A DNA stretch of 11,292 nt from SZUA-365 sp034002405 (GTDB lineage Bacteria; Bacteroidota; Ignavibacteria; SZUA-365). Below, piece by piece: positions 1-7,500 of the stretch. The translations under genes and the position numbers were made by a program. The number at the start of each line of letters is the position of its first letter. Position 1 is the first letter of the stretch. The notes under the pieces are model-generated. The model was not told the origin of the DNA. It was given only the letters and a program-made list of their open reading frames with translations, and ran no database searches. Location of the stretch: assembly GCA_034002405.1 (NCBI GenBank), contig JAVFAS010000085.1:1-11292 (forward strand), given 5' to 3'.

Positions 1-1
1 T

Positions 2-637
2 TGGGATTCGCGTCCCATGGCCGATCGCGAAACCGACGAGATCCGGGCAGCGCGGCCGATTCCCGGTGCGAATGACGGAGCCAGCGGCGTCGCGGTGCTG
101 CTCCATCTCGCGGAAATTCTCGCGCGTCACGACGCCGCGCGGCCTGGCGCCTCCATTGGCGTGGATTTCATCCTCTTCGACGGCGAGGACTACGGCCGCG
201 AGGGTGACGAATCGATGTTTCTCCTCGGCTCGAAGTATTTCGCCGCGAGTCTCGATCCCGCGCATCGCTATCGCTTCGGCGTGCTGCTCGACCTGGTCGG
301 TGACCGCGAGGCCGAGTTTCCCATCGAGGAACTCTCGCGGCAGTATGCCGGCGACATTCAGCGGATGCTCTGGGGAGAGGCGCGCCGTCTCGGCCTGACG
401 CAATTCACCGAGCGCCGGCACGGACCGATTCTCGACGACCACGTCCCGCTCAACACCGTCGCGGGCATCAAGACCGTCAACATCATCGACGCCGCGCTGG
501 TGGGGCACGACCCATCCTCGCCGCGCCGGCGCTACTGGCACACACTCGACGACACCCCGGCGCAGTGCGCGCCCGAAACGCTCGACGCCGTCGGCCGACT
601 GCTGCTGAGCATCATCCATGGATTCCAACCGAGTTGA
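2..637 (+). CDS. M28-family zinc hydrolase, glutaminyl-peptide cyclotransferase-like (5' truncated)
   Basis: The gene runs in from outside the window, so the N-terminus and any signal peptide are missing; 211 residues remain. The visible part begins inside the family's HWDSRP motif: W is complete, and base 1 is a T, consistent with a preceding CAT His codon. Further metal-site motifs follow: GANDGASG (Asp25 of the visible part), FDGEDYG (Glu62), LLDLVGD (Asp97), ILDDHVPLN (Asp145/Asp146/His147) and YWHTLDD (His180). The spacing, the DDHVP segment and the WHT motif resemble glutaminyl cyclases (which convert N-terminal Gln to pyroglutamate using one zinc) as well as M28 aminopeptidases. Deciding between these needs the missing N-terminus. 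Such proteins are normally exported. The stop codon lies 4 bases before the preferred prmA start, so the two genes are probably cotranscribed. Confidence 0.85.
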   Translation, partial: WDSRPMADRETDEIRAARPIPGANDGASGVAVLLHLAEILARHDAARPGASIGVDFILFDGEDYGREGDESMFLLGSKYFAASLDPAHRYRFGVLLDLVGDREAEFPIEELSRQYAGDIQRMLWGEARRLGLTQFTERRHGPILDDHVPLNTVAGIKTVNIIDAALVGHDPSSPRRRYWHTLDDTPAQCAPETLDAVGRLLLSIIHGFQPS

Positions 638-641
638 GCGC

Positions 642-1484
642 ATGACTCCCACGAAACGATTTGTTCGCGTCCGCTTCCCTTCCACCCCGTCCGACAGTAC
701 GCTGCAGGGCATGCTCGTCCGTCATGATCCCCTCGGTTTTCTCGAGGAGGATCACTGGTGGGATGCCTATTTCGAGGAAGAACACTGGCCGGAAATCGAG
801 CGCCATTTTCTCGCGCGACTCGAGGCGGAGGGCTACACCGCGGCCTATGAACTCGAGACCGTTGAACAGCGCAACTGGAACCAGGAATGGGAAGACAGTA
901 TCGAGCCCATCCGCGTCTCCGACCGCTTCCTGATCACCCCCTCCTGGCATGCACCGGAGGCGGAGGACGGCGTCACCGTGCTCGTGATCGATCCGAAAAT
1001 GTCCTTTGGCACGGGATACCATCCGACCACGCGGCTGATGCTGCGGCTGATGGAGGACCTGCTGCGGCCCGGAGACCGCGTGCTCGATGTCGGCACGGGG
1101 ACCGGCGTGCTCGCCATCGCCGCCGTCCGCCGCGGGGCGCGTGAAGCCGACGGCGTCGACACCGATGAATGGTCGTATGACAACGCGGTGGAGAACGCCC
1201 AGCGCAACCAGGTCGCCGACCGCTGCCGCTTCCGGCTCGGATCCATCGAACAAGCATCCGGACAATACGATCTTATACTCTCGAATATCACGAAGATCGA
1301 CAACCTGCAGATGTTTCCGCGCTATCTCGATCATCTTGACGCCGGCGGACGCCTCGTGCTTTCCGGTTTCTACGGACATGACGCGAACGATCTCCGCATG
1401 GCCCTCGAGAATCTCGGCATGCGTGTCGCCGCCGAGTTGGCGGAGGACGAATGGTGCGCGATGAGCGCGGTGAAGGACGCATGA
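642..1484 (+). CDS. prmA: Ribosomal protein L11 methyltransferase PrmA
   Basis: SAM-dependent methyltransferase expected to methylate lysines and the N-terminus of ribosomal protein L11 in the cytoplasm. It has the two-part PrmA layout. An N-terminal substrate-recognition domain ends in the family signature NWNQEWEDSIEPIRV. The Rossmann methyltransferase domain then carries DPKMSFGTGYHPTT, the SAM loop VLDVGTGTGVLAIAA, an acidic residue after strand 2 (GVDTDEW) and LSNI at the usual (A/S)NI position. The length, 280 residues from the ATG at 642, is close to the usual size of about 290. I prefer 642 because it places the first beta strand (FVRVRF) directly after a short N-terminus and does not overlap the upstream gene. 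The ATG at 618 adds 8 residues and would overlap the M28 gene by 20 bases. Neither start has a convincing Shine-Dalgarno sequence. The TGA stop overlaps the next gene's start. Confidence 0.95.
   Translation: MTPTKRFVRVRFPSTPSDSTLQGMLVRHDPLGFLEEDHWWDAYFEEEHWPEIERHFLARLEAEGYTAAYELETVEQRNWNQEWEDSIEPIRVSDRFLITPSWHAPEAEDGVTVLVIDPKMSFGTGYHPTTRLMLRLMEDLLRPGDRVLDVGTGTGVLAIAAVRRGAREADGVDTDEWSYDNAVENAQRNQVADRCRFRLGSIEQASGQYDLILSNITKIDNLQMFPRYLDHLDAGGRLVLSGFYGHDANDLRMALENLGMRVAAELAEDEWCAMSAVKDA
1472..1477 (+). promoter_or_regulatory. Shine-Dalgarno GAAGGA for the Ppx/GppA gene
   Basis: GAAGGA lies inside the end of prmA, 3 bases before the ATG at 1481 and 6 bases before the ATG at 1484. The spacing favours 1484 as the start and argues against 1451, which would put this motif inside the coding region. 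Confidence 0.55.
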
Positions 1485-2419
1485 TGCGTATCGCCAGCAT
1501 CGATATCGGCACGAACACCATTCTCCAGCTCATCGCGGATCTGGCCGACGACGGCACGCTGCGCGTGCACTCCGATGAACAGGTGATCGCACGCCTCGGG
1601 CGTGGTGTCGACCACAGTGGCATGATCGAATGGGATGCGTTCACACGCTGCGAGCAGTATCTCCGCGACTATCTGACGAAGGCGCGCGACGCGGGAGCGG
1701 AGCTCGTGCGCTGCACCGGGACGAGCGCATTGCGTGATGCCCGCAACGGCGGCGAGTTCCTCGATTACATGTTCCAGAACATCGGTCTCGAAATCGAGAT
1801 CCTCTCCGGTGACGAGGAGGCACTCTGGACCTATGGTGGCGCGATTTCGGGTTTCGCGGATCGCGGCGCACCGTTCGCGGTACTCGACATCGGCGGCGGC
1901 AGCACGGAGCTGACAGTGGGACGCGGATTCCAGATCGAACATCGTCTGAGCCAGGACATCGGCTGTGTGCGTCTGACGGAAAAGTATCTGCGGCACACGC
2001 CTCCGACCGACGAGGAACTGTCGACGATGCTCGCGGTCATCGATGCCGCGATCCCGCGATTTCCCACGTTCGACACTGCCACGACGACACTCGTGGGGGT
2101 GGCGGGCACGGTGACCACGCTCGCGGCGATCGAACAGCAGCTCCCGGCATACGACCCCTCGCGCATCGCGGGGTTCGTTCTCACCCACGAGATGATCGCG
2201 CACCGTTTCGAGCAATTCCGTGCGATGGACAAGCAGCGACTCCAGGAAGAACTGCGCATCGATCCGGGTCGCGCCGACATCATCCTCGTCGGGGTCGCCA
2301 TCCTCGACCGATTGTGCACGCTCCGGCGCATCCCCCACATCATCGTCTCGGAACGCGGCTTGCGGTATGGCATCGTCATGAGGGAATGGGAACGGCGCTT
2401 CGAGTCCTCCCTCCCCTAA
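1484..2419 (+). CDS. Ppx/GppA family phosphatase (exopolyphosphatase or pppGpp phosphohydrolase, short form)
   Basis: Member of the ASKHA-fold Ppx/GppA family, which trims inorganic polyphosphate and/or hydrolyses pppGpp to ppGpp. Visible motifs are the first phosphate-binding loop IDIGTNT at the N-terminus, CTGTSALRDA, SGDEEAL (containing the likely catalytic Glu), the second phosphate loop VLDIGGGSTELT, VGVAGTVTTLAAIE, and the C-terminal SERGLRYGIV. At 311 residues it is the two-domain short form without the long C-terminal HD-like extension of E. coli Ppx. The sequence cannot separate Ppx from GppA activity. Of three in-frame ATGs (1451, 1481, 1484) I chose 1484, because GAAGGA at 1472-1477 is then 6 bases away. 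That start shares one base with the prmA stop (TGATG), so translation is probably coupled. The TAA stop overlaps the stop of the convergent cysteine desulfurase gene. Confidence 0.92.
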   Translation: MRIASIDIGTNTILQLIADLADDGTLRVHSDEQVIARLGRGVDHSGMIEWDAFTRCEQYLRDYLTKARDAGAELVRCTGTSALRDARNGGEFLDYMFQNIGLEIEILSGDEEALWTYGGAISGFADRGAPFAVLDIGGGSTELTVGRGFQIEHRLSQDIGCVRLTEKYLRHTPPTDEELSTMLAVIDAAIPRFPTFDTATTTLVGVAGTVTTLAAIEQQLPAYDPSRIAGFVLTHEMIAHRFEQFRAMDKQRLQEELRIDPGRADIILVGVAILDRLCTLRRIPHIIVSERGLRYGIVMREWERRFESSLP

Positions 2420-3570
2420 TTCCCTCGCGACAGCATGGTCTTGACCTCACGGATCAGAATTTCCACCCCCGCGTGCACATCCGCCGCCGTCGTCTCCGAC
2501 CCAAACGACATCCGGATCGTCGCCGCATGTTCGGCGTCGGCATGACCGATCGCGCGAATCACATGTGACGGTTCGATGCTTCCCGCCGTGCACGCCGACC
2601 CACCCGACACGGCGAGACCCGCCATGTCACAATTCATCAGCAACGCCCCGCCGTCGAGGGGATACGCATCCGCGGGAAATGTCACACTGAGAATATTCGG
2701 CTGCACCCGATCGCCCCGGCCGTTGAAACGCAGCGCGGGAAAGGCCTCCGCGAGCGCCTGTTCCGCATCGTGACGAAGCTGCGTCCATCGCTGCATCCGC
2801 TGCCGCATCTCCGCCAGGGCGAACTCCGCGGCCGCCCCGAAGCCCACGATCCCCGTGACATTTTCGGTGCCGCCGCGCCGGCCGCGCTCCTGACCGCCGC
2901 CGAGCTGCAGGCTCGGAACGCGGAGTCCGCCTCGCACATACAGCGCGCCGACACCTTTCGGACCGTGGATTTTGTGCGCGGAACACGACAACAGATCCAC
3001 GCCCAGGTCATGGACGTCGATGGGCATCTTCCCGGCGCTCTGCACGGCATCGGTATGAAAGCACACCCCGCGGGAGCGCAGCAGCGCCGCGATATCCGCG
3101 AGCGGAAGGATTCCGCCGGTTTCATTGTTGACATGCATCAACGAAACGAGGGCTGTCCCGGGTCCGGCGCGCTCCTCGAGTGCCTCGGTCAGAGGAACAG
3201 CGGCAGCGTCCACCGGCAGGAAGTGTGACACGAAGCCCCGCGCCTCCCGCGCTTCGCATGCGGCGAGCACGGCATGATGTTCCGCCGGTGAGGTGATGAT
3301 CTCACGCTGCGCGTCCCGCGCGAGGGCGCAGCCGATGCGCACGGAGGCATTGTCACTCTCCGTGCCGCCGCTGGTGAAGATGATCTCGGCGGGCACCGCG
3401 CCGATCAGCGCGGCGACCTGTCCGCGTGCATGTTCGATCGCGGCGCGAACCCGCCGCCCGTGCGCATGCGCGCTCGACGGATTTCCAAAGTCCTCGCGCA
3501 GAAACGGCAGCATGGCCTCGAGTACCCGGGGATCGACCGGCGTCGTCGCGGCATGATCGAGATACATCAT
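2416..3570 (-). CDS. Cysteine desulfurase, NifS/IscS type (group I)
   Basis: PLP-dependent enzyme that takes sulfur from L-cysteine as an enzyme persulfide, releasing alanine, for Fe-S clusters, thiolated tRNA or other thio-cofactors. The 384 residues cover the whole family. It starts with YLDHAATTPVDP; other motifs are FTSGGTESDN (PLP phosphate loop), AEHHAVL (His98/His99), HTDAVQSAGK (Asp174, Gln177), SAHKIHGPKG (PLP Lys200), GGTENV, and the active-site loop SGGSACTAGSIEPSHV with Cys327. The loop is the group I (NifS/IscS) form, not the SufS form. No scaffold gene (iscU/nifU) is visible nearby, so the sulfur acceptor is unknown and I give no symbol. The start at 3570 is supported by a strong AGGAGG 7 bases upstream. 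It overlaps the birA stop as ATGA, so translation is probably coupled to birA. Confidence 0.95.
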   Translation of the reverse strand: MMYLDHAATTPVDPRVLEAMLPFLREDFGNPSSAHAHGRRVRAAIEHARGQVAALIGAVPAEIIFTSGGTESDNASVRIGCALARDAQREIITSPAEHHAVLAACEAREARGFVSHFLPVDAAAVPLTEALEERAGPGTALVSLMHVNNETGGILPLADIAALLRSRGVCFHTDAVQSAGKMPIDVHDLGVDLLSCSAHKIHGPKGVGALYVRGGLRVPSLQLGGGQERGRRGGTENVTGIVGFGAAAEFALAEMRQRMQRWTQLRHDAEQALAEAFPALRFNGRGDRVQPNILSVTFPADAYPLDGGALLMNCDMAGLAVSGGSACTAGSIEPSHVIRAIGHADAEHAATIRMSFGSETTAADVHAGVEILIREVKTMLSRGN

Positions 3571-4316
3571 GGTATTTCCTCCTGGTCACGAACCGACACA
3601 TCCCCGGCGTACACCGATTCCACTCTCCCCTCCGCATCCTCGACCAACAGCGACCCGTCCGGCCCAAGGTCGCGCGCGCGCGCCGTCCGGCGGTTGTCTC
3701 CATCGTCGATCACGATCATCCTGCCGAACATTCTCGCCGCCTCCTTCCACGCCGCGAGGATGGGTGCAGTGCCCTCCGCCCGCCAGCGGACGTAGAGTGC
3801 ATCCATCTCGCCGCACAGCGCGGCACGAACGTCGTCGACACCGAAGCCGTGACCGGCTTCCCGCGCCATCGAGGTCGGCGCGAGGCGATACTCCCCGGGA
3901 AACTCCTGCTGATTGACGTTGATGCCGATCCCGACTACCGCCCACGCGTTCGCGCCGATCCGGCCTGACTCGACGAGCACACCGCAGAGTTTATGATTTC
4001 GGACAAGGACATCGTTTGGCCATTTCACCACGGCGTCGATCCCCGCCATCGCCCTGATGACGCGCGCCGCGGCGAGTCCCGCCAACAGGGGCAGTCCGCC
4101 CCATTCCTCCATCGGTCGCGTCGGATACAGGATCACCGATGCCAGCAGATTTTCTCCGTCGGCCGACTGCCAGCGTCGATCGAGCCGACCGCGTCCCGCG
4201 GTCTGCACCAAGGCCGTGACCACGGTTCCCTCGGGCGGCGCCGTGGCAAGCAGGTCGCGCGCATAGCGATTGGTCGAATCAATTTCTCCGAGTTGGATGA
4301 GATGTGTTCCGATCAC
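3567..4316 (-). CDS. birA: Biotin--[acetyl-CoA-carboxylase] ligase BirA (no repressor domain)
   Basis: Activates biotin with ATP and attaches it to the lysine of biotin carboxyl carrier domains (acetyl-CoA carboxylase and other biotin enzymes). Visible motifs are EIDSTNRYAR near the N-terminus, the biotinyl-AMP loop GRGRLDRRW (residues 41-49), KWPNDV (98-103), HKLCGVLVE with the conserved Lys109, and GIGINVN (129-135). A small SH3-like C-terminal domain follows (about 200-245). At 249 residues it lacks the N-terminal winged helix of E. coli BirA, so it should be a ligase only and not the biotin-operon repressor. The start is a GTG at 4316, with AAGGA at 4323-4327 six bases upstream. The TGA stop overlaps the ATG of the cysteine desulfurase gene by 4 bases (ATGA). 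Confidence 0.95.
   Translation of the reverse strand: MIGTHLIQLGEIDSTNRYARDLLATAPPEGTVVTALVQTAGRGRLDRRWQSADGENLLASVILYPTRPMEEWGGLPLLAGLAAARVIRAMAGIDAVVKWPNDVLVRNHKLCGVLVESGRIGANAWAVVGIGINVNQQEFPGEYRLAPTSMAREAGHGFGVDDVRAALCGEMDALYVRWRAEGTAPILAAWKEAARMFGRMIVIDDGDNRRTARARDLGPDGSLLVEDAEGRVESVYAGDVSVRDQEEIP
3578..3583 (-). promoter_or_regulatory. Shine-Dalgarno AGGAGG for the cysteine desulfurase gene
   Basis: A consensus AGGAGG on the minus strand sits inside the last codons of birA. It is 7 bases from the ATG at 3570 and 10 bases from the second ATG at 3567, so it supports the first of the two adjacent Met codons. Confidence 0.75.
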
Positions 4317-4322
4317 TCCACG

Positions 4323-4327
4323 TCCTT
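4323..4327 (-). promoter_or_regulatory. Shine-Dalgarno AAGGA for birA (supports the GTG start)
   Basis: AAGGA on the minus strand, 6 bases upstream of the GTG at 4316. Optimal spacing supports a non-ATG start for birA. Confidence 0.6.
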
Positions 4328-4345
4328 TTGTTTGTCATGAATGGA

Positions 4346-4374
4346 AATCTACCCCGCGGGGACATCCGTTGCAA
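4346..4374 (-). promoter_or_regulatory. Candidate sigma-70-like promoter for birA-cysteine desulfurase operon
   Basis: On the minus strand TTGCAA (4374-4369) and TAGATT (4351-4346) are separated by exactly 17 bases; each matches 4 of 6 consensus positions. The predicted transcript would start near 4339, giving a leader of about 22 bases that contains the AAGGA ribosome site. The spacer holds the perfect 10-bp palindrome CCCCGCGGGG (4352-4361). This is a pattern match only; sigma usage in this organism is unknown. Confidence 0.4.
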
Positions 4375-4421
4375 GGCTCGATCGCGCTTCGTGCCGTTTG
4401 CGTGAAATTCGTCTTTTCACC

Positions 4422-4451
4422 TTGATTTTATCGCCTGTTTTGGAGTAGTTT
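4422..4451 (+). promoter_or_regulatory. Weak candidate promoter for the T9SS cargo gene
   Basis: TTGATT (4422-4427) and TAGTTT (4446-4451) are 18 bases apart. TAGTTTTC at 4446-4453 also resembles the Bacteroidota -7 element TAnnTTTG, but its distance to the upstream TTG is long for that class. If used, the transcript would have a leader of roughly 140 bases before the ATG at 4598. The evidence is weak. Confidence 0.25.
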
Positions 4452-4587
4452 TCATGATGGACTATCGGATCGTCTTCCCACCGCCGGGGGCCGGACGTTC
4501 ATCCACGTATGCCATGTTCTCCAAGACCGGATCGGACGCGAATGCTTCACCGATACAGGAAGAACACAGCGTTTTCTTATCAATTCT

Positions 4588-4591
4588 GAGG
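4588..4591 (+). promoter_or_regulatory. Shine-Dalgarno GAGG fixing the start of the T9SS cargo gene
   Basis: GAGG lies 6 bases upstream of the ATG at 4598, which opens directly into a signal peptide. This supports 4598 over the in-frame ATG at 4454, which would bury the signal peptide 48 residues inside the protein. Confidence 0.6.
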
Positions 4592-4597
4592 TACCCC

Positions 4598-7500
4598 ATG
4601 CGCAGAGCTGTTACTGCTTTCCTGCCTCTGCTGTTTGCCCTGCTGTTCAGCGGGACACTGCAGGCGCAGCAATTCGGCCAGGTGATTTATGTGGGCGACA
4701 ATACCGCCGACATTTTCATGGCCGACCTCACCAACGCGAATTACTCCAAAGTCGAATTCTACCGCGGTGCGAAGCTGCTCGGTACGGTCAATCTCAACGC
4801 GCAGGACGGACGCATCATCACCGACTACGGTCTGGCCAAGGGCAATCCCTACCAGTATCAGTTCCGCGCCTACCGGACCGCCGGCGGTTTTCTCGATGGG
4901 ACACTCATCGATGGGATCGTGAACGGTGGTGACATGCGGGGTATCCTCCTTCACCCGGACACGATCAGCATGCAGGTGGACATGATCGACTCGGTCCACG
5001 TCTGGCCGGGCGGCGACCTGCATTTCGCCAAGGGTGCGGATGTCTCCTGGATCCTGGGTTCGGCGGGGAACGTGCCGGGTCTCAAGGTGTTTGGCAGCTC
5101 GGATCCCGGCCAGGTCTGGCATGGGGTGTTCAGCGCCTCCGGCGGTCGCCTCAAGCATGTCAACGTGGATTGCTACGGTCAGGTGGGTCCACTGAAGGAT
5201 TTCACCCTCTCCGCATGCATCGTCGATATCAATAACCCCGACACGGAAACCAATCTGGATAATGTCACCTTGAATTCGATGACCATCCAGAGCCAGGTGT
5301 TCAAATCCGTCATCATGCATTCCGGAAACAAAATCCGCGCGATCGATTGCGCGCTGACGGAGGAGGCTCTGTTGAGTGGCGCCATTCACGCGGAGAACTG
5401 CGTGGTGGATGGTGACGCGACCATCGTCGGCAGCAGCGTGATCAATACCGTGGTCAACATGGGGCAGCTCACCATCAAACCGGCGGGGATGCCGACCCGG
5501 GTCGAACACTGCACGATCACCAACGGGAATGTTTCGCTCAGCAACAAGACCATTGTCCGCTACAATGAATTCGGCATGTTCGCATCGCTGAACCTCTCAC
5601 CCTTCGGCGGCGGTTTCGACCCGACCGACGTCGCCGGCGTGCATGTGAATTACAACCATTTCGTGCGCACGCTCGATCAGATCGGCAACGTCTCGAATTT
5701 CCAGGCCGACTCGATCGATGCACGCTTCAACTATTGGGGTCGCTGCGAGGGACCGAAATCCAGCGAGCGCGCGTCGATGGGAAAAGTCTTCATCGACCCG
5801 TTCCTGCGCGTCGAGTACCCCGAGTCCTCGTACTGGGGCGAGATCATCCCCAGCAAGACGAAGATCATCGCGAACGGCGAGGATTCCATCGTCTTCAGCG
5901 GCCATTTCTACAATGTGATCACGGGCAAGGACACGGCGGGTGTCGTCGTCAATTACCGCATCGAAATCCAGGGCGAGGAGTTATACAACGGCTCGACGAC
6001 CACCGATGCGCAGGGCTTCTTCTCGCTCACGATCAAGGTACCGGCGAAATACTCGCAGGTCACGGGTGCCGCCGCGTATTTCACCACGAACCTGCAGTGC
6101 ATCGAAAAGGCGTTCTTCCTCACGATCGAAAAGCAGACCGGCCCGGATCTCGAAGTGTACAATCCTGAGATCGTGCAGGTACTGAAAGCGGAAAACGCCT
6201 TCGTGCCGAACAAGGGCTTCGCGGTGAAAGCCACGATTCTGTCATCGGAACCGGTCACGACCCCGTTCAAGGTGATTGTCGAGGCAAACGGTACGACCTA
6301 CGAGACCTTCCACATCCTCAAGCGTGATTTCATCGCCGTCGACTACAGCATGGAAAATCCGTTGACGGAAATGACCATGGCCTCGATCCAGCCGGTGACG
6401 CTCGTGTGGTTTGTCGATGAAACCGGTTTCGGCGCGGGTGATGTCGAAGTCGTTGTCACGGTCGATCCGACCGACGCCGTCAATACCAAGGGCCGTATCG
6501 TCGAGGCCAACGAATTCAACAACAGCATGTCTGCCTTCGCCGTCGCGAAAAACACACTGTACGGCAATGAAGGAAATGCAGCGCTCAGCGTTTTCGTGCA
6601 GGGCGCGGAGAACCATCCGAATCCCGGACGCGTCGGCATGTGGGCCGATTCGACGGCGGACTTCCTGGAAGCGGCCTGGCCGATGTCCGTGGGACAAACG
6701 CAATTCACCACCAGTGACCAGATCGCCGATTACGGCTATATCGGTGCCGCCGACACCCTGCTGCAGGAAACCTGGCAGCCCTACCTCACCAAGGTCTACA
6801 AGCAAATGGTGCTCGCGAATCCCGCGTTTGACCGGTATATGCTTGGCGTCCCCCCGGACTGGTTCGAGACCAAACTCGACCGGCAGGAATTCAATCATGG
6901 CGCCTCGCAGACGTTGCTGTGGTCGGGAATCTGGGACTTCACGGTCGCCAGCACCGATCATTGGAAGCATGGCGCGCATGTGCTCGGTCACACGTTCAAC
7001 TTGCGTCGGCAGGATCTCGACCCGGACAACATCGACATGAAGGAACAGTATCACGAGAATTTCATCGGCGTCGATGTCGTCGATGGCTATGATATCCGTT
7101 ACGATCGCATCGTGAGCAACTTCCTGGAGAACAAGGCCTCGCAGCGCATGAAGGCGAAGTGCTTCATGGGCGGCAGCCAGCTCCCGGATCCGCTGGCCTT
7201 CAATTTTTACATCTGGATCAACGATATCGAATACAACGCCCTGCTCGGCGCGGTGGAGGAGTTCACGACCCGGAAATCCGGACTTCGCAAGGGTGCCACC
7301 ATCGAGAAGGCGCTCTTCGTCGAAGGCGTGATCGACAGCAGCAGCCGCGGCATCACCTTCGGTCCGTGGGCGCGTGTCGCGGACGCCACACCGTCCTCGA
7401 TGGTGCCGGCGACGTATGCCACGCACACGTTCAAGGTGCTTGACGCGAGTGATCAGGAAATCGCGAGCTACCTGTATCGCCCGACCTTCCGGGCGCTCGG

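Larger units (their letters stand above)
4317..4597. other. Divergent intergenic region between birA and the T9SS cargo gene
   Basis: This 281-base gap separates two divergently read genes. The half nearest birA holds that operon's candidate promoter and ribosome site. The stretch 4381-4453 is locally AT-richer than the flanking genes and could carry the promoter of the rightward gene. Positions 4454-4597 stay open in frame with the downstream protein, but I read them as 5' untranslated leader because the signal peptide begins at 4598. I recognise no riboswitch, tRNA or repeat here. Confidence 0.6.

Noticed and set aside
612..1379. 255-codon minus-strand frame opposite prmA.
   Set aside because: prmA motifs on the plus strand explain the region fully.
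1370..2338. 322-codon minus-strand frame opposite the Ppx/GppA gene.
   Set aside because: The plus strand carries all family motifs; the antisense product is Arg/Glu/Asp-rich with no family resemblance.
4454..4597. In-frame N-terminal extension of the T9SS cargo gene from an ATG at 4454.
   Set aside because: It would place the signal peptide 48 residues inside the protein; the ATG at 4598 has a well-spaced GAGG and opens directly into the signal peptide.
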